From the NCBI GenBank assembly GCA_964514485.1, contig CAZEWG010000009.1, forward strand, positions 23,519 to 87,518: a stretch of 64,000 bases of DNA. The letters run 5' to 3'. Below the pieces are notes generated by a model. It did not search any database. It was given only the letters and a program-made list of their open reading frames with translations, and was not told the DNA's origin. Shown here in pieces: positions 8,389-17,663 of this stretch (position 1 is the first letter of the stretch; each line of letters opens with the position of its first letter). A program made the position numbers and the translations under genes. This stretch comes from JAEZAA01 sp964514485 (GTDB taxonomy: Bacteria > Pseudomonadota > Gammaproteobacteria > Pseudomonadales > Oleiphilaceae).

Positions 8389-9093
8389 TTAAGTAGCGCG
8401 TTGTAAAAGCATATTTCGAATATGACCAATCGCCCGAGTCGGGTTCAGGCCTTTCGGGCACACGCTCACGCAGTTCATGATGCCCCGGCAGCGGAACACA
8501 CTGAACGGGTCGTCCAATGAATCCAGTCGCGACTCAGTTGCGGTATCGCGGCTGTCCGCCAGGAAGCGGTAGGCCTGGAGCAAGCCTGCCGGCCCGATGA
8601 ACTTGTCCGGGTTCCACCAGAAGGACGGACAGGAGGTGGAACAGCATGCACAAAGAATACACTCGTACAGGCCGTCCAGCTTCTCCCGATCTTCTGGAGA
8701 CTGCAGCCGCTCAATAGCGGGCGGCGGCGTGTCGTTGATCAGGTATGGACGTACTTTTTCGTACTGCTTGTAGAACAAGGACATATCCACAACCAGGTCG
8801 CGGATCACCGGCAAACCCGGCAGGGGCCGGATCACCAGTTTGTTGCCCTTGGCAACATCGGACACTGCCGTGATACACGCCAGACCGTTCTTGCCGTTCA
8901 TGTTCAGACCGTCGGAACCGCATACGCCTTCACGGCAGGAACGACGGAAGGCCAGGGTCGGATCTTTTTCCTTGGCCAGACCCAGCACATCCAGCACCAT
9001 CAGGTCTTTGCCTTCTGGCAGCTCGATTTCGATGTCCTGCATGTATGGCGTTTCATCGACTTCAGGGTTATAGCGATAAATACTAACTAACAT
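8389..9093 (-). CDS. sdhB: Succinate dehydrogenase iron-sulfur subunit
   Basis: Carries electrons from SdhA to the quinone site in respiratory complex II at the inner membrane. From the ATG at 9093 it is 234 residues. A GGGG ribosome site lies 8 bases upstream, which favours this over the GTG two codons earlier. The [2Fe-2S] ligands are Cys53, Cys58, Asp61 and Cys73. The C-terminal half has the CILCACCSTSCP and CRGIMNCVSVCPKG clusters for the [4Fe-4S] and [3Fe-4S] centres. Asp in place of the third Cys of the first cluster is as in E. coli SdhB. It follows sdhA by 14 bp. Confidence 0.98.
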   Translation of the reverse strand: MLVSIYRYNPEVDETPYMQDIEIELPEGKDLMVLDVLGLAKEKDPTLAFRRSCREGVCGSDGLNMNGKNGLACITAVSDVAKGNKLVIRPLPGLPVIRDLVVDMSLFYKQYEKVRPYLINDTPPPAIERLQSPEDREKLDGLYECILCACCSTSCPSFWWNPDKFIGPAGLLQAYRFLADSRDTATESRLDSLDDPFSVFRCRGIMNCVSVCPKGLNPTRAIGHIRNMLLQRAT

Positions 9094-9107
9094 TGACACT
9101 ACCCCAA

Positions 9108-10880
9108 TTAATATGTGCGAACCTTGGGCTCGAAGGCTTCAACAGTCTTCGGCGTGAAATTCACGTCGCGCTTGCCGACGCGCTTTTCAGCGGGGAAGTA
9201 CATTGAGTGCTTCAGCCAGTTCACATCGTCACGCTCGGTGAAGTCGTTACGGGCATGAGCGCCACGGCTTTCTTTACGCTCTTCCGCTGCCACTGCTGTC
9301 GCGTACGCCACTTCAAAGAGGTTGTCCAGCTCAAGGGCTTCAATACGAGCGGTATTGAATGCTGAGCTCTTATCTTCCAGATGGGTGTTCTTGACGCGCT
9401 CGCCAATCTCATCCAGCAGCTTCAGGCCTTTCTGCATGCTCGGACCATCACGGAATACGCCGAAGTAGAGCTGCATGGTGTTCTGCAGGTCCTTACGAAC
9501 CTCCGCCACGCTTTCGCCACCACGGGAAGTATTCAGACGGTTCAGACGAGACATGGCCATCTCGATGTCGGAATCAGAGGCATCTGCCACGCTGAAACCT
9601 TCTCTCAGCATCTTCTCGATCTGCAGACCCGCGGAGCGGCCGAAGACCACCAGGTCTAGCAGGGAGTTACCGCCCAGGCGGTTGGCACCGTGGACAGAGA
9701 CGCAAGCCACTTCGCCACAGGCGAACAGGCCATCAATGATCTGATCCTGACCATTGGCATCCATGGTCAGCGCCTGACCACCGATATTGGTCGGGATGCC
9801 GCCCATCATATAGTGACAGGTCGGAACCACGGGAATCGGGGCCTTGACCGGATCCACGTGAGCAAACGTCTTGGACAGTTCACAAATACCGGGCAAGCGA
9901 AGGTTCAGGGTTTCTTCGCCCAGGTGATCCAGCTTGAGCAGTACGTGATCCTTGTTGGGGCCACAGCCACGACCTTCCAGAATTTCCAGAATCATGGAGC
10001 GTGCAACCACGTCACGGCCAGCCAGGTCTTTAGCGTTCGGCGCATAACGCTCCATGAAGCGCTCGCCTTCACTGTTGATCAAGTAGCCACCCTCACCCCG
10101 GCAACCTTCGGTTACCAGCACACCGGCTCCTGCAATACCGGTTGGGTGGAACTGCCACATTTCCATGTCCTGCGCCGGGAAACCTGCACGCAGAGACATA
10201 CCAACACCGTCACCTGTATTAATGAGGGCGTTCGTTGTAGAGGCATAAATACGGCCAGCACCACCAGTTGCCAGAACAGTGGCCATGGCGCGGATATAAA
10301 CGGTCTCGCCGGTTTCGATGCAGATCGCCACCACGCCGGTTACCGCGCCTTGCTGGTTCTTCACCAGGTCAACGGCATACCACTCATTCAAGAAAGTCGT
10401 GCCACCCTTCAGGTTGGCTTGATACAGGGTATGCAGCAGTGCGTGACCGGTACGGTCGGCAGCAGCACAGGTACGGGCTGCCTGGCCACCTTTACCATAG
10501 TCCTTGGACTGACCGCCAAAAGGGCGCTGGTAGATACGGCCACTTTCCGTCCGAGAGAACGGCAGCCCCATGTGATCCAGTTCGAAGACCGCCTGAGGGC
10601 CTACGGAGCACATGTATTCGATCGCGTCCTGGTCACCGATGTAGTCCGACCCTTTAACGGTGTCGTACATGTGCCAACGCCAATCATCATTCGGATCCGC
10701 ACTAGCGATTGCGCAGGTAATCCCGCCCTGAGCCGAAACCGTGTGGGAACGAGTTGGAAACACTTTGGTGATACAAGCAGTCTTGACGCCAGATTGAGTC
10801 AACTGAAGCGCCGCGCGCATACCCGCACCACCACCGCCGATCACGATGGCGTCATAAGACAGTGTTCTTAACTTAGCCAT
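9108..10880 (-). CDS. sdhA: Succinate dehydrogenase flavoprotein subunit
   Basis: Oxidises succinate to fumarate with covalently bound FAD; catalytic subunit of complex II, facing the cytoplasm. The 590-residue protein has the dinucleotide motif GGGGAGMRAAL (residues 15-25), the flavin-linking His46 in RSHTVSAQGGI and the substrate-site HPTGI motif. The C-terminal domain is typical and ends in MYFPAEKRVGKRDVNFTPK. Its start overlaps the end of sdhD by eight bases, so translation of the membrane and soluble subunits is coupled. Confidence 0.99.
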   Translation of the reverse strand: MAKLRTLSYDAIVIGGGGAGMRAALQLTQSGVKTACITKVFPTRSHTVSAQGGITCAIASADPNDDWRWHMYDTVKGSDYIGDQDAIEYMCSVGPQAVFELDHMGLPFSRTESGRIYQRPFGGQSKDYGKGGQAARTCAAADRTGHALLHTLYQANLKGGTTFLNEWYAVDLVKNQQGAVTGVVAICIETGETVYIRAMATVLATGGAGRIYASTTNALINTGDGVGMSLRAGFPAQDMEMWQFHPTGIAGAGVLVTEGCRGEGGYLINSEGERFMERYAPNAKDLAGRDVVARSMILEILEGRGCGPNKDHVLLKLDHLGEETLNLRLPGICELSKTFAHVDPVKAPIPVVPTCHYMMGGIPTNIGGQALTMDANGQDQIIDGLFACGEVACVSVHGANRLGGNSLLDLVVFGRSAGLQIEKMLREGFSVADASDSDIEMAMSRLNRLNTSRGGESVAEVRKDLQNTMQLYFGVFRDGPSMQKGLKLLDEIGERVKNTHLEDKSSAFNTARIEALELDNLFEVAYATAVAAEERKESRGAHARNDFTERDDVNWLKHSMYFPAEKRVGKRDVNFTPKTVEAFEPKVRTY

Positions 10881-11226
10881 TTAGCCCCCACAATACTTCC
10901 ACACCCCAGACGAAGTAGACGAACATGACCAGACCACACAGGGCCTGAGCCAGGAAACGGACCACGCCATTCTTCAGATAGTCCGTCGTAATTGTCCACA
11001 AACCAACCCATGCATGAGCCGCCAAGGAAACCAACGCTGCCAATGTGAAAATTCGCATCCAGGTTTTCGAGAACAGCGCACTCCATGTGGCATAGTCCAT
11101 GTTCGGATTGAACACGAACACGCCCAGCATGAACGCAAAGTAAAGCGCCAGAACAACTGACGACACACGTTGAATCATCCAGTCGTAGGCACCGCTACGA
11201 CCAAAGTTCGTTACACTGGTTACCAT
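10873..11226 (-). CDS. sdhD: Succinate dehydrogenase membrane anchor subunit
   Basis: Small inner-membrane subunit that with SdhC binds haem b and ubiquinone. It has 117 residues from the ATG at 11226, and a TTG two codons upstream is a poorer choice. Three hydrophobic helices can be seen, at about residues 20-38, 50-72 and 88-110. The HAWVGLWTITTDYLK segment after helix 2 carries the conserved haem-ligand His and quinone-site Asp/Tyr. The ATG overlaps the sdhC stop by seven bases and the 3' end overlaps sdhA. Confidence 0.95.
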   Translation of the reverse strand: MVTSVTNFGRSGAYDWMIQRVSSVVLALYFAFMLGVFVFNPNMDYATWSALFSKTWMRIFTLAALVSLAAHAWVGLWTITTDYLKNGVVRFLAQALCGLVMFVYFVWGVEVLWGLNG

Positions 11227-11594
11227 ATCCAAACTCCTGCCAGGATAATCAACACCACAGACACACCTACCAGTATCTTGGCACCCAGACGACCACCTTT
11301 TAAGGTTTCACCCACACCAACATCCAACAACAGGTGTCGGATACCAGCACAAAAGTGGTAGATCAACGCGGACAGAATACCCCACAAAATCAACTTGGGC
11401 AGAAAACCCTGCATGGTTTCCCGAAGCGCGTTAAAGCTCTCCTCACCGGACAGAGACAGATCGAACCCCCAAAGAAGGAAGCCGAGTCCGACAAACAAGA
11501 GCACACCGGAGATCCGGTGAAGGATGGACGTAATGGCAGGCAGCGGAAAGTGAAACTTGGATAAATCCAGATTCACGGGTCGTTTGCTATTCAC
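11220..11594 (-). CDS. sdhC: Succinate dehydrogenase cytochrome b556 subunit
   Basis: Cytochrome b subunit of complex II, an inner-membrane quinone reductase anchor. It has 124 residues beginning with GTG. The N-terminus (NSKRPVNLDL) matches family starts, so the GTG is supported although the ribosome site is weak. Conserved elements are SILHRISG (residues 23-30, quinone site) and HFCAGIRHLLLD (His80 to Asp91), which contains the haem-ligand His. Three membrane helices are visible. It is the first gene of the sdh-suc operon, about 115 bp downstream of a strong predicted promoter. Confidence 0.96.
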   Translation of the reverse strand: MNSKRPVNLDLSKFHFPLPAITSILHRISGVLLFVGLGFLLWGFDLSLSGEESFNALRETMQGFLPKLILWGILSALIYHFCAGIRHLLLDVGVGETLKGGRLGAKILVGVSVVLIILAGVWIW

Positions 11595-11715
11595 AGCTAG
11601 TTCACACTCACTTTTTGGCCCCAGCGAGGGCGGGATTTATTGGAAGTGCATAAAGCAAAGACAGGTTTGGCACCAGGGATTTAGGCGCTTTTAAGAGGCC
11701 TGTATCGGGTTGCAC

Positions 11716-11744
11716 ATTATAGGGAGGGACCCTCCACATTTCAA
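11716..11744 (-). promoter_or_regulatory. Sigma70-type promoter of sdhCDAB(-suc), with palindrome in the spacer
   Basis: The minus strand has TTGAAA (11739-11744), a 17-bp spacer and a perfect TATAAT (11716-11721), which gives a leader of roughly 115 nt before sdhC. Most of the spacer is a perfect 13-bp palindrome, GGAGGG-N-CCCTCC (11723-11735). A protein bound there would block RNA polymerase, so it is a candidate operator. No regulator can be named from the sequence. Confidence 0.75.
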
Positions 11745-11838
11745 ACGCAATTCATTGCCACAGACGCTAAAAAGCGACCTCCCTATCCTGCAGTGGTCAA
11801 TCAGGGCCCACAACTCTCGGAAAGTACGTATTCTTTGA

Positions 11839-11866
11839 TTGACAAAGATTTTTGAGGCTCTATAGT
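11839..11866 (+). promoter_or_regulatory. Sigma70-type promoter of gltA
   Basis: A consensus TTGACA (11839-11844), a 16-bp spacer and TATAGT (11861-11866) point towards gltA. The start would be near 11873, leaving an unusually long untranslated leader of about 258 nt. It lies about 100 bp from the oppositely oriented sdh promoter, so a single divergent control region serves both TCA operons. The rest of the 11595-12130 interval holds no gene. Confidence 0.75.
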
Positions 11867-12130
11867 TGTCCGGCCGCCATCATCGCGTAAAAATGCGTTG
11901 GGCGCATACAATGCCAATGTGACACGAATTATTACGCAGAGATAAAGCCGTTTTCAGATCCGGTGCGCGACCAACAGCCTAAACGCTGCAGTCGGCCCCT
12001 ATTTATATAGAGAAGGCCCGTCCCAGCGCCAGATAGCTCCGCCGCACCTGAAGCCCTGTGACTTCAACTATCCAATCTGCAATAATTTCGCATTACAGCA
12101 AAGCTTCTACATCAGTTATAGGAGAGCACC

Positions 12131-13405
12131 ATGGCTGACAAAAAAGCTCAGTTATCGGTCGATGGTAAAACGATTGAGCTGCCTATTTATTCTGGCACCC
12201 TCGGTCCAGATGTGATCGATGTCCGTAGTCTAGTTCAGGAAGGCCTCTTTACCTACGACCCAGGCTTCATGTCCACCGCAGCCTGTGAGTCCCAGATTAC
12301 CTATATTGATGGCGCCAATGGCGTTCTTCTCCACCGAGGCTACCCCATTGAACAGCTGGCAGAGTCTTCCGATTATCTGGAAACCTGCTATCTGCTTCTG
12401 TACGGTGAACTACCTACCGCTGAGCAGTCCGAAGCCTTTCGCGCGACCGTCAGCCGCCACACCATGGTCAACGCCCAACTGAGCAACTTCTTCAACGGTT
12501 TCCGCCGTGACGCTCACCCCATGGCCGTTATGTGCGGTGTAGTAGGTGCCCTGTCCGCGTTCTACCACGACAACATGGACTTCACCAAAGAAGAGCATCG
12601 CGAAATCGCGGTCTTCCGCCTGATCGCCAAAATGCCGACCCTGGCCGCCATGTGCTACAAGTACTCCATGGGCCAACCCTTCATGTATCCGCGTAACAAC
12701 CTGAACTATGCGGAAAACTTCCTGCACATGATGTTCAGCACGCCTTGCGGGGACTACAAGCCCAGCCCGGTGATCTCTCGCGCCATGGACCGCATCTTCC
12801 TGCTGCACGCTGACCACGAGCAGAACGCGTCCACCTCTACGGTACGTCTGGCCGGCTCTTCCGGTGCCAACCCCTTCGCCTGTATCGCTGCAGGTATTGC
12901 CGCCCTGTGGGGACCGGCTCATGGTGGCGCCAACGAAGCCGTACTGAATATGCTGGAAGAAATCGGTGACGAATCCCGCATCGAGGAATTCATCGCCCGC
13001 GCCAAAGACAAGGACGACCCCTTCCGCCTGATGGGCTTCGGTCACCGCGTCTACAAAAACTTTGACCCACGCGCCAAAGTTATGCGCGAGACCTGCGATG
13101 AAGTTCTGCGTGAACTGGGCTGTGGCGATGACCCACTGTTCCGTATCGCCCGCCGCCTGGAACAAATTGCCCTGGAAGACGAGTATTTCGTTGAGCGTAA
13201 ACTCTACCCCAACGTGGACTTCTACTCCGGCATCATCCTGCGCGCCATTGGGATTCCGACCTCCATGTTCACAGTGATCTTTGCCATGTCCCGTACCATC
13301 GGCTGGTTCGCTCACTGGAACGAGATGGTCAGCGGCCCCTACAAGATTGGACGTCCGCGCCAGCTCTATACCGGTCACACCAAGCGGGACTATCCGAAAA
13401 AGTAA
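12131..13405 (+). CDS. gltA: Citrate synthase (type II, hexameric)
   Basis: Condenses acetyl-CoA with oxaloacetate at the entry to the TCA cycle. The 424-residue protein has the conserved catalytic segments GPAHGGANEAV (catalytic His), FGHRVYKNFDPRAK (second His) and NVDFYSGIIL (catalytic Asp). The length and the N-terminal beta-rich domain (residues 1-50) are those of NADH-sensitive Gram-negative GltA. An AGGAGA ribosome site sits just before the ATG. It is transcribed alone from its own promoter, divergent from sdhC, and ends in a strong terminator. Confidence 0.99.
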   Translation: MADKKAQLSVDGKTIELPIYSGTLGPDVIDVRSLVQEGLFTYDPGFMSTAACESQITYIDGANGVLLHRGYPIEQLAESSDYLETCYLLLYGELPTAEQSEAFRATVSRHTMVNAQLSNFFNGFRRDAHPMAVMCGVVGALSAFYHDNMDFTKEEHREIAVFRLIAKMPTLAAMCYKYSMGQPFMYPRNNLNYAENFLHMMFSTPCGDYKPSPVISRAMDRIFLLHADHEQNASTSTVRLAGSSGANPFACIAAGIAALWGPAHGGANEAVLNMLEEIGDESRIEEFIARAKDKDDPFRLMGFGHRVYKNFDPRAKVMRETCDEVLRELGCGDDPLFRIARRLEQIALEDEYFVERKLYPNVDFYSGIILRAIGIPTSMFTVIFAMSRTIGWFAHWNEMVSGPYKIGRPRQLYTGHTKRDYPKK

Positions 13406-13421
13406 CGCTTAGGCAGCGATC

Positions 13422-13450
13422 AAATAAGGGGGCAAAAGCCCCCTTATTTT
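13422..13450. terminator. Strong bidirectional terminator after gltA
   Basis: A perfect 12-bp stem (AAATAAGGGGGC with GCCCCCTTATTT) and a 4-A loop have a T-run on the plus strand and A's on the other side. It lies 16 bp after the gltA stop. Confidence 0.95.
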
Positions 13451-13511
13451 GTTTCCGGGCCCGGCATTTCGTCCACTTCACCATCCGCCAGTCGGACCTA
13501 AAAAACCAAGC

Positions 13512-13541
13512 CAAAAAAAACGCCCCGTCAGGAGCGTTTTT
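13512..13541 (-). terminator. Rho-independent terminator after topA
   Basis: On the minus strand a 7-8 bp stem (AACGCTCC with GGGGCGTT, one G-T pair, loop TGAC) is followed by eight T's. It lies 10 bp after the topA stop. Confidence 0.85.
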
Positions 13542-13550
13542 CAGATCGCG

Positions 13551-16172
13551 TCAGACTTTTTCCGTCCAGCGCCCATCCTTGTAGAAGGCGGACCAACCTG
13601 TCGGCTTACCTCCCTGCTCGCTCATCACATAATGCTCTTTGCTCTTGCGGCTAAAGCGGATGATCGCCGGGTTGCCTTGTGGATCCGCCTGGGGCGCCTC
13701 CATCAAAAAGCCGTACTTCGGGTCGATCTGGTCACGGTGAGGAATCAACTCCCGCACCAAAGGTGCACGGGTCTCCCGATTTTTCGGGAATTTACTGGCC
13801 GCCAGGAACAGCCCGGCCGCGCCATCACGCAACACGTAGGTGTCATCCACCTTCTCGCACTTGAGCTCAGGCATCGGCACCGGCTCCATTTTGGGGGGCG
13901 CCGGCTCACCATTGCGCAACAACTTCCGCGTATTGCCGCAACTTGTATTGGTGCATCCGAAATACTTTCCAAAACGGCCCGTTTTTAACTGCATTTCCGA
14001 ACCGCACTTATCACACTCCAGTGTGGGCCCTTCATAACCCTTGATCTTGAAGCTACCCTCTTCGATTTCATAGCCGGCACAATCCGGATTATTGCCGCAC
14101 ACATGCAGCTTCCGCTGATCGTCAATCAGATAGCTGTCCATGGCCGTACCACACTTCGGGCAACGGCGCTTGCTACGCAGGGCCTGGGTTTCGTGATCTT
14201 CATCATCATCGGCGCTCAGGGTTTCCTCACCAGGCACCAGGTTGATGGTGGTTTTGCATCGCTCGGCCAGCGGTAACGCATAACCGGAACAGCCCAGGAA
14301 AACCCCCGTGCTTGCGGTGCGAATCTGCATCTTGCGCCCACAGCTGGGGCAGTCAATGTCAGTCTCGGTCGGCTCGTTAGCGCGCATGCCCTTATCGCTA
14401 GATTCCGCCCGCTCCAACTGCTGACTAAACTCCGCATAGAAGGCGTCTAGAACCCGCTTCCAGTCATCCTTGCCCGTAGCGATTTCATCGAGCTGCTCCT
14501 CCATTTTGGCCGTAAAGCCATAATCCATCAGATCCTGAAAGCTCTCAGTGAGCCGATCCGTCACGATGTCGCCCATCTTCTCTGCGTAAAAGCGACGATT
14601 CTGCAGCCTCACATAGCCACGATCTTGAATCGTGGAAATAATCGCCGCATAGGTTGAAGGCCGACCAATCCCACGTTTCTCCAACTCTTTTACCAGGGAC
14701 GCCTCGGTAAAGCGTGCCGGCGGCTTGGTGAAGTGCTGCTTCGGCTCCAGAGTGACCAGGCTCAAGCTCTCCCCTTCTTTCAGGTCAGGCAGCACCAGGT
14801 CCTCATCCTTCTTCGCCGCAGCCGGCATCACCTTCAAAAATCCGTCAAACTTCATGATGCGGCCACGGGCACGCAACTCGTAATCACCAGCAACGGCCGT
14901 GATGGAGGTGCTGAGGAATTCAGCATCATTCATCTGACAGGCGACAAACTGACGCCAAATCAACTCATAAAGGCGCTCTGCGTCGCGCTCCACACCTTTC
15001 AGGTCAGTAGCCTTGAGATAGACATCCGTGGGCCGAATCGCTTCGTGGGCCTCCTGAGCGCCTTCCTTGCTGCTGTAAAAGCGAGGCTTTTCAGGAAGGT
15101 ATTTATCACCAAAGGCCTTGCCAATTAAACCACGCACGGCGGTCAAGGCATCCTGACTCAAGTTGGTCGAGTCGGTACGCATATAGGTGATGTAGCCACT
15201 CTCATACAGCCGCTGCGCGAGCGTCATGGTTTTCTTGACACTGAAGCCCAGTCGCGTGCTGGCGGCCTGTTGTAGCGTGGAGGTAATAAAAGGTGCTGAA
15301 GGGCGCGAACGAGTGGGCTTATCCTCCCGTTTGGCCACCTTGTAGCTCAACCCTCTTAAAGCCTGCAGATGCGTCTCGGTCTGCTGCTGGTTCAAGGGGC
15401 GGAAGTTTTCACCCTGATGGCGGGCGACCTGAAACCGGACCTGATCCCGCTTGGCTGAATCCAGGTCGGCAAAAACCTCCCAGTACTCCTCTGGCACAAA
15501 GGAGCGGATCTCCCGCTCGCGCTCAACCACAAGGCGTACCGCAACCGACTGTACCCGGCCGGCAGACAAACCGCGGGCAATCTTGCTCCACAGCAGAGGA
15601 GACACCATATAGCCCACGACACGATCAAGGAAGCGGCGCGCCTGCTGCGCGTTCACCCGGTCGTAGTCCAGGCTACCCGGCTGCTTGAACGCCTCGGAGA
15701 TAGCATTCTTGGTGATCTCGTTAAACACAACCCGGCGATAGCGGCTGTCATCACCGCCAATGGCTTCTTTCAGGTGCCAGGCAATCGCCTCCCCTTCTCT
15801 ATCCAAGTCCGTCGCGAGATAGACCATATCCGCACTTTTGGCGAGACGGCGAAGCTCCTCAACGACCTTCTCTTTGCCGGGCAGAATCTCATAATGGGCC
15901 TTCCAGCCATGCTCCGGATCGACGCCCATGCGTTGGATCAGCTGATCCCGGGACTTGCGCCGCTTGTACTCCGCCTTCTCGGTCGCAGACATTTTGCGGG
16001 TTTTCGCAGCTTCCTGCGCCCGCTGTTTGGGGTCCACCGTGGCTCCACTGCCACTGGTGGGCAAATCGCGAATATGGCCAACACTGGACTTGACGATGTA
16101 GTCGCTACCCAAATACTTATTGATGGTTTTCGCCTTGGCAGGCGACTCAACGATAACCAGCGCTTTACCCAT
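13551..16172 (-). CDS. topA: DNA topoisomerase I (type IA)
   Basis: Relaxes negative supercoils by transient single-strand cleavage. The 873-residue protein opens with the TOPRIM domain (KALVIVESPAKAKTINKYLG; DLDREGEAIAWHL metal site). It continues through the gate domains with the active-site Tyr in GYITYMRTDS. Three C-terminal four-cysteine zinc ribbons follow (CPSCGRKM, CPKCGTAM and CDKCGSEM starts), then a basic tail. Length and domain order match gammaproteobacterial TopA. It has its own promoter upstream and a terminator directly after. Confidence 0.98.
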   Translation of the reverse strand: MGKALVIVESPAKAKTINKYLGSDYIVKSSVGHIRDLPTSGSGATVDPKQRAQEAAKTRKMSATEKAEYKRRKSRDQLIQRMGVDPEHGWKAHYEILPGKEKVVEELRRLAKSADMVYLATDLDREGEAIAWHLKEAIGGDDSRYRRVVFNEITKNAISEAFKQPGSLDYDRVNAQQARRFLDRVVGYMVSPLLWSKIARGLSAGRVQSVAVRLVVEREREIRSFVPEEYWEVFADLDSAKRDQVRFQVARHQGENFRPLNQQQTETHLQALRGLSYKVAKREDKPTRSRPSAPFITSTLQQAASTRLGFSVKKTMTLAQRLYESGYITYMRTDSTNLSQDALTAVRGLIGKAFGDKYLPEKPRFYSSKEGAQEAHEAIRPTDVYLKATDLKGVERDAERLYELIWRQFVACQMNDAEFLSTSITAVAGDYELRARGRIMKFDGFLKVMPAAAKKDEDLVLPDLKEGESLSLVTLEPKQHFTKPPARFTEASLVKELEKRGIGRPSTYAAIISTIQDRGYVRLQNRRFYAEKMGDIVTDRLTESFQDLMDYGFTAKMEEQLDEIATGKDDWKRVLDAFYAEFSQQLERAESSDKGMRANEPTETDIDCPSCGRKMQIRTASTGVFLGCSGYALPLAERCKTTINLVPGEETLSADDDEDHETQALRSKRRCPKCGTAMDSYLIDDQRKLHVCGNNPDCAGYEIEEGSFKIKGYEGPTLECDKCGSEMQLKTGRFGKYFGCTNTSCGNTRKLLRNGEPAPPKMEPVPMPELKCEKVDDTYVLRDGAAGLFLAASKFPKNRETRAPLVRELIPHRDQIDPKYGFLMEAPQADPQGNPAIIRFSRKSKEHYVMSEQGGKPTGWSAFYKDGRWTEKV

Positions 16173-16232
16173 AGTGATTTATAAAATTCCCATTAACCCT
16201 GCAAGGGCTCGATTGGTGTGTGATTGGCGCAA

Positions 16233-16261
16233 TATATAAGTGGTTGTAGTCTGGGGGTCAA
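16233..16261 (-). promoter_or_regulatory. Promoter of topA
   Basis: The minus strand has TTGACC (16256-16261), a 17-bp spacer and TATATA (16233-16238), placing the start about 54 nt before the topA ATG. The rest of the interval up to the fadA terminator shows nothing. Confidence 0.6.
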
Positions 16262-16413
16262 GTGCAGCCACAATTAATCTGGCCGCCTTCGGAGGACAAG
16301 CTATCTTATTTCGGCGCTAGCAAATGCTGTAACCACCCAAAACCACCCTCCACAAACTGGAGTGAAATGGCACCTTCGAGACTATAAGCTCGTAATGTTA
16401 GAAAACAAACATA

Positions 16414-16440
16414 AAAAAGCCGAGCTAAGCTCGGCTTTTT
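16414..16440. terminator. Bidirectional terminator between fadA and topA
   Basis: A 12-bp stem (AAAAAGCCGAGC with GCTCGGCTTTTT, loop TAA) has an A/T run on each side. It lies 15 bp after the fadA stop and closes the fadBA operon on the minus strand. Confidence 0.9.
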
Positions 16441-16454
16441 CGTCGCTGTCGGTA

Positions 16455-17630
16455 TTAGATCCGCTCGAAAACGGTCGCAATACCTTGGCCCAGGCCGATA
16501 CACATGGTTGCTACACCCAGCGTACCGCCTTTCTGCTGCATCACGTTGAGAAGAGTGGTGGAGATCCGCGCACCGGAGCAACCCAGGGGGTGACCCAGAG
16601 CGATCGCGCCGCCATTCAGGTTGACCTTCTCTTCCATCACATTCAACAGTTTCAGATCTTTCAGAACTGGCAGTGACTGAGCCGCGAACGCCTCATTCAA
16701 CTCCCAGAAATCAATATCTTCGACTGTCAGGCCTGCACGCTTCAGCGCTTTCTTGGTCGCAGGAACCGGGCCATAACCCATGATCGCGGGATCACAGCCA
16801 GCTACTGCCATGGCGCGGATCTTGGCGATCGGCTCCAGACCCAGTGCTTGAGCACGCTCCCAAGACATCAGCACCATTGCAGAGGCACCGTCAGTCAGCT
16901 GAGAGGAAGTACCCGCGGTCACAGTACCGGATTTCGGATCGAAGGCCGGACGCAGTTGGCCCAGGCTCTCTACAGTGGTTTCAGGACGGATGGTCTCGTC
17001 GTTTTCCACCAGAATGCGGAATCCGTCTTCGTTGTGACCTTCAATGGGAACGATCTCGTTCTTGAAGCGACCCTCAAGCGTGGCCTCGTGGGCCAGACGG
17101 TGAGAACGAGCACCGAACTCGTCCTGCTGCTGACGGCTGATGCCGTGCATTTTCGCCAGCATTTCCGCAGTCAGACCCATCATGTTGGAGGCCTTGGCAG
17201 AATACTTGGACGCAGCCGGGTTGTGATCGAAGCCTTGCGTCATGGGAACGTGTCCCATGTGCTCAACACCGCCCACCACAAAGAAGTCGCCCTGGCCGGT
17301 CATGATGGCCTGAGCCGCGGTGTGGATTGCGGTCATTGCAGAACCACACAGACGGTTGACCGTTTGCGCCGCTGAAGTGTGCGGGATCTTGGTCAACAGG
17401 GAGATCTGACGAGCAACGTTAAAGCCCTGCTCCAGAGTCTGGTTCACACAGCCCCAGATCACATCTTCCACTTCGTTGGGGTTCAGCTTCTCGTTACGCT
17501 GGAACAATGCGTCAATCAGCGCGGCAGACAGAGTCTCTGCACGCACGTTGCGGAATACGCCGCCCTTTGCGCGGCCCATCGGTGTTCTCACACAGTCGAC
17601 AACAACGACGTCTCTTGGATTTAAACTCAT
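16455..17630 (-). CDS. fadA: 3-ketoacyl-CoA thiolase (fatty acid oxidation complex beta subunit)
   Basis: Performs the last step of beta-oxidation, thiolytic release of acetyl-CoA. The 391-residue protein has the N-terminal nucleophilic Cys in NRLCGSAM, the NEAFAAQSL and GGAIALGHPLGCSGAR motifs (catalytic His), and the C-terminal MCIGLGQG with the second catalytic Cys. A GGAGA ribosome site precedes the ATG. It is downstream of fadB by 33 bp, and the pair encodes the soluble alpha2beta2 trifunctional complex. Confidence 0.98.
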   Translation of the reverse strand: MSLNPRDVVVVDCVRTPMGRAKGGVFRNVRAETLSAALIDALFQRNEKLNPNEVEDVIWGCVNQTLEQGFNVARQISLLTKIPHTSAAQTVNRLCGSAMTAIHTAAQAIMTGQGDFFVVGGVEHMGHVPMTQGFDHNPAASKYSAKASNMMGLTAEMLAKMHGISRQQQDEFGARSHRLAHEATLEGRFKNEIVPIEGHNEDGFRILVENDETIRPETTVESLGQLRPAFDPKSGTVTAGTSSQLTDGASAMVLMSWERAQALGLEPIAKIRAMAVAGCDPAIMGYGPVPATKKALKRAGLTVEDIDFWELNEAFAAQSLPVLKDLKLLNVMEEKVNLNGGAIALGHPLGCSGARISTTLLNVMQQKGGTLGVATMCIGLGQGIATVFERI

Positions 17631-17663
17631 TGGTTTTCTCCGTTCGGAATTCTGTCTTCGCGA

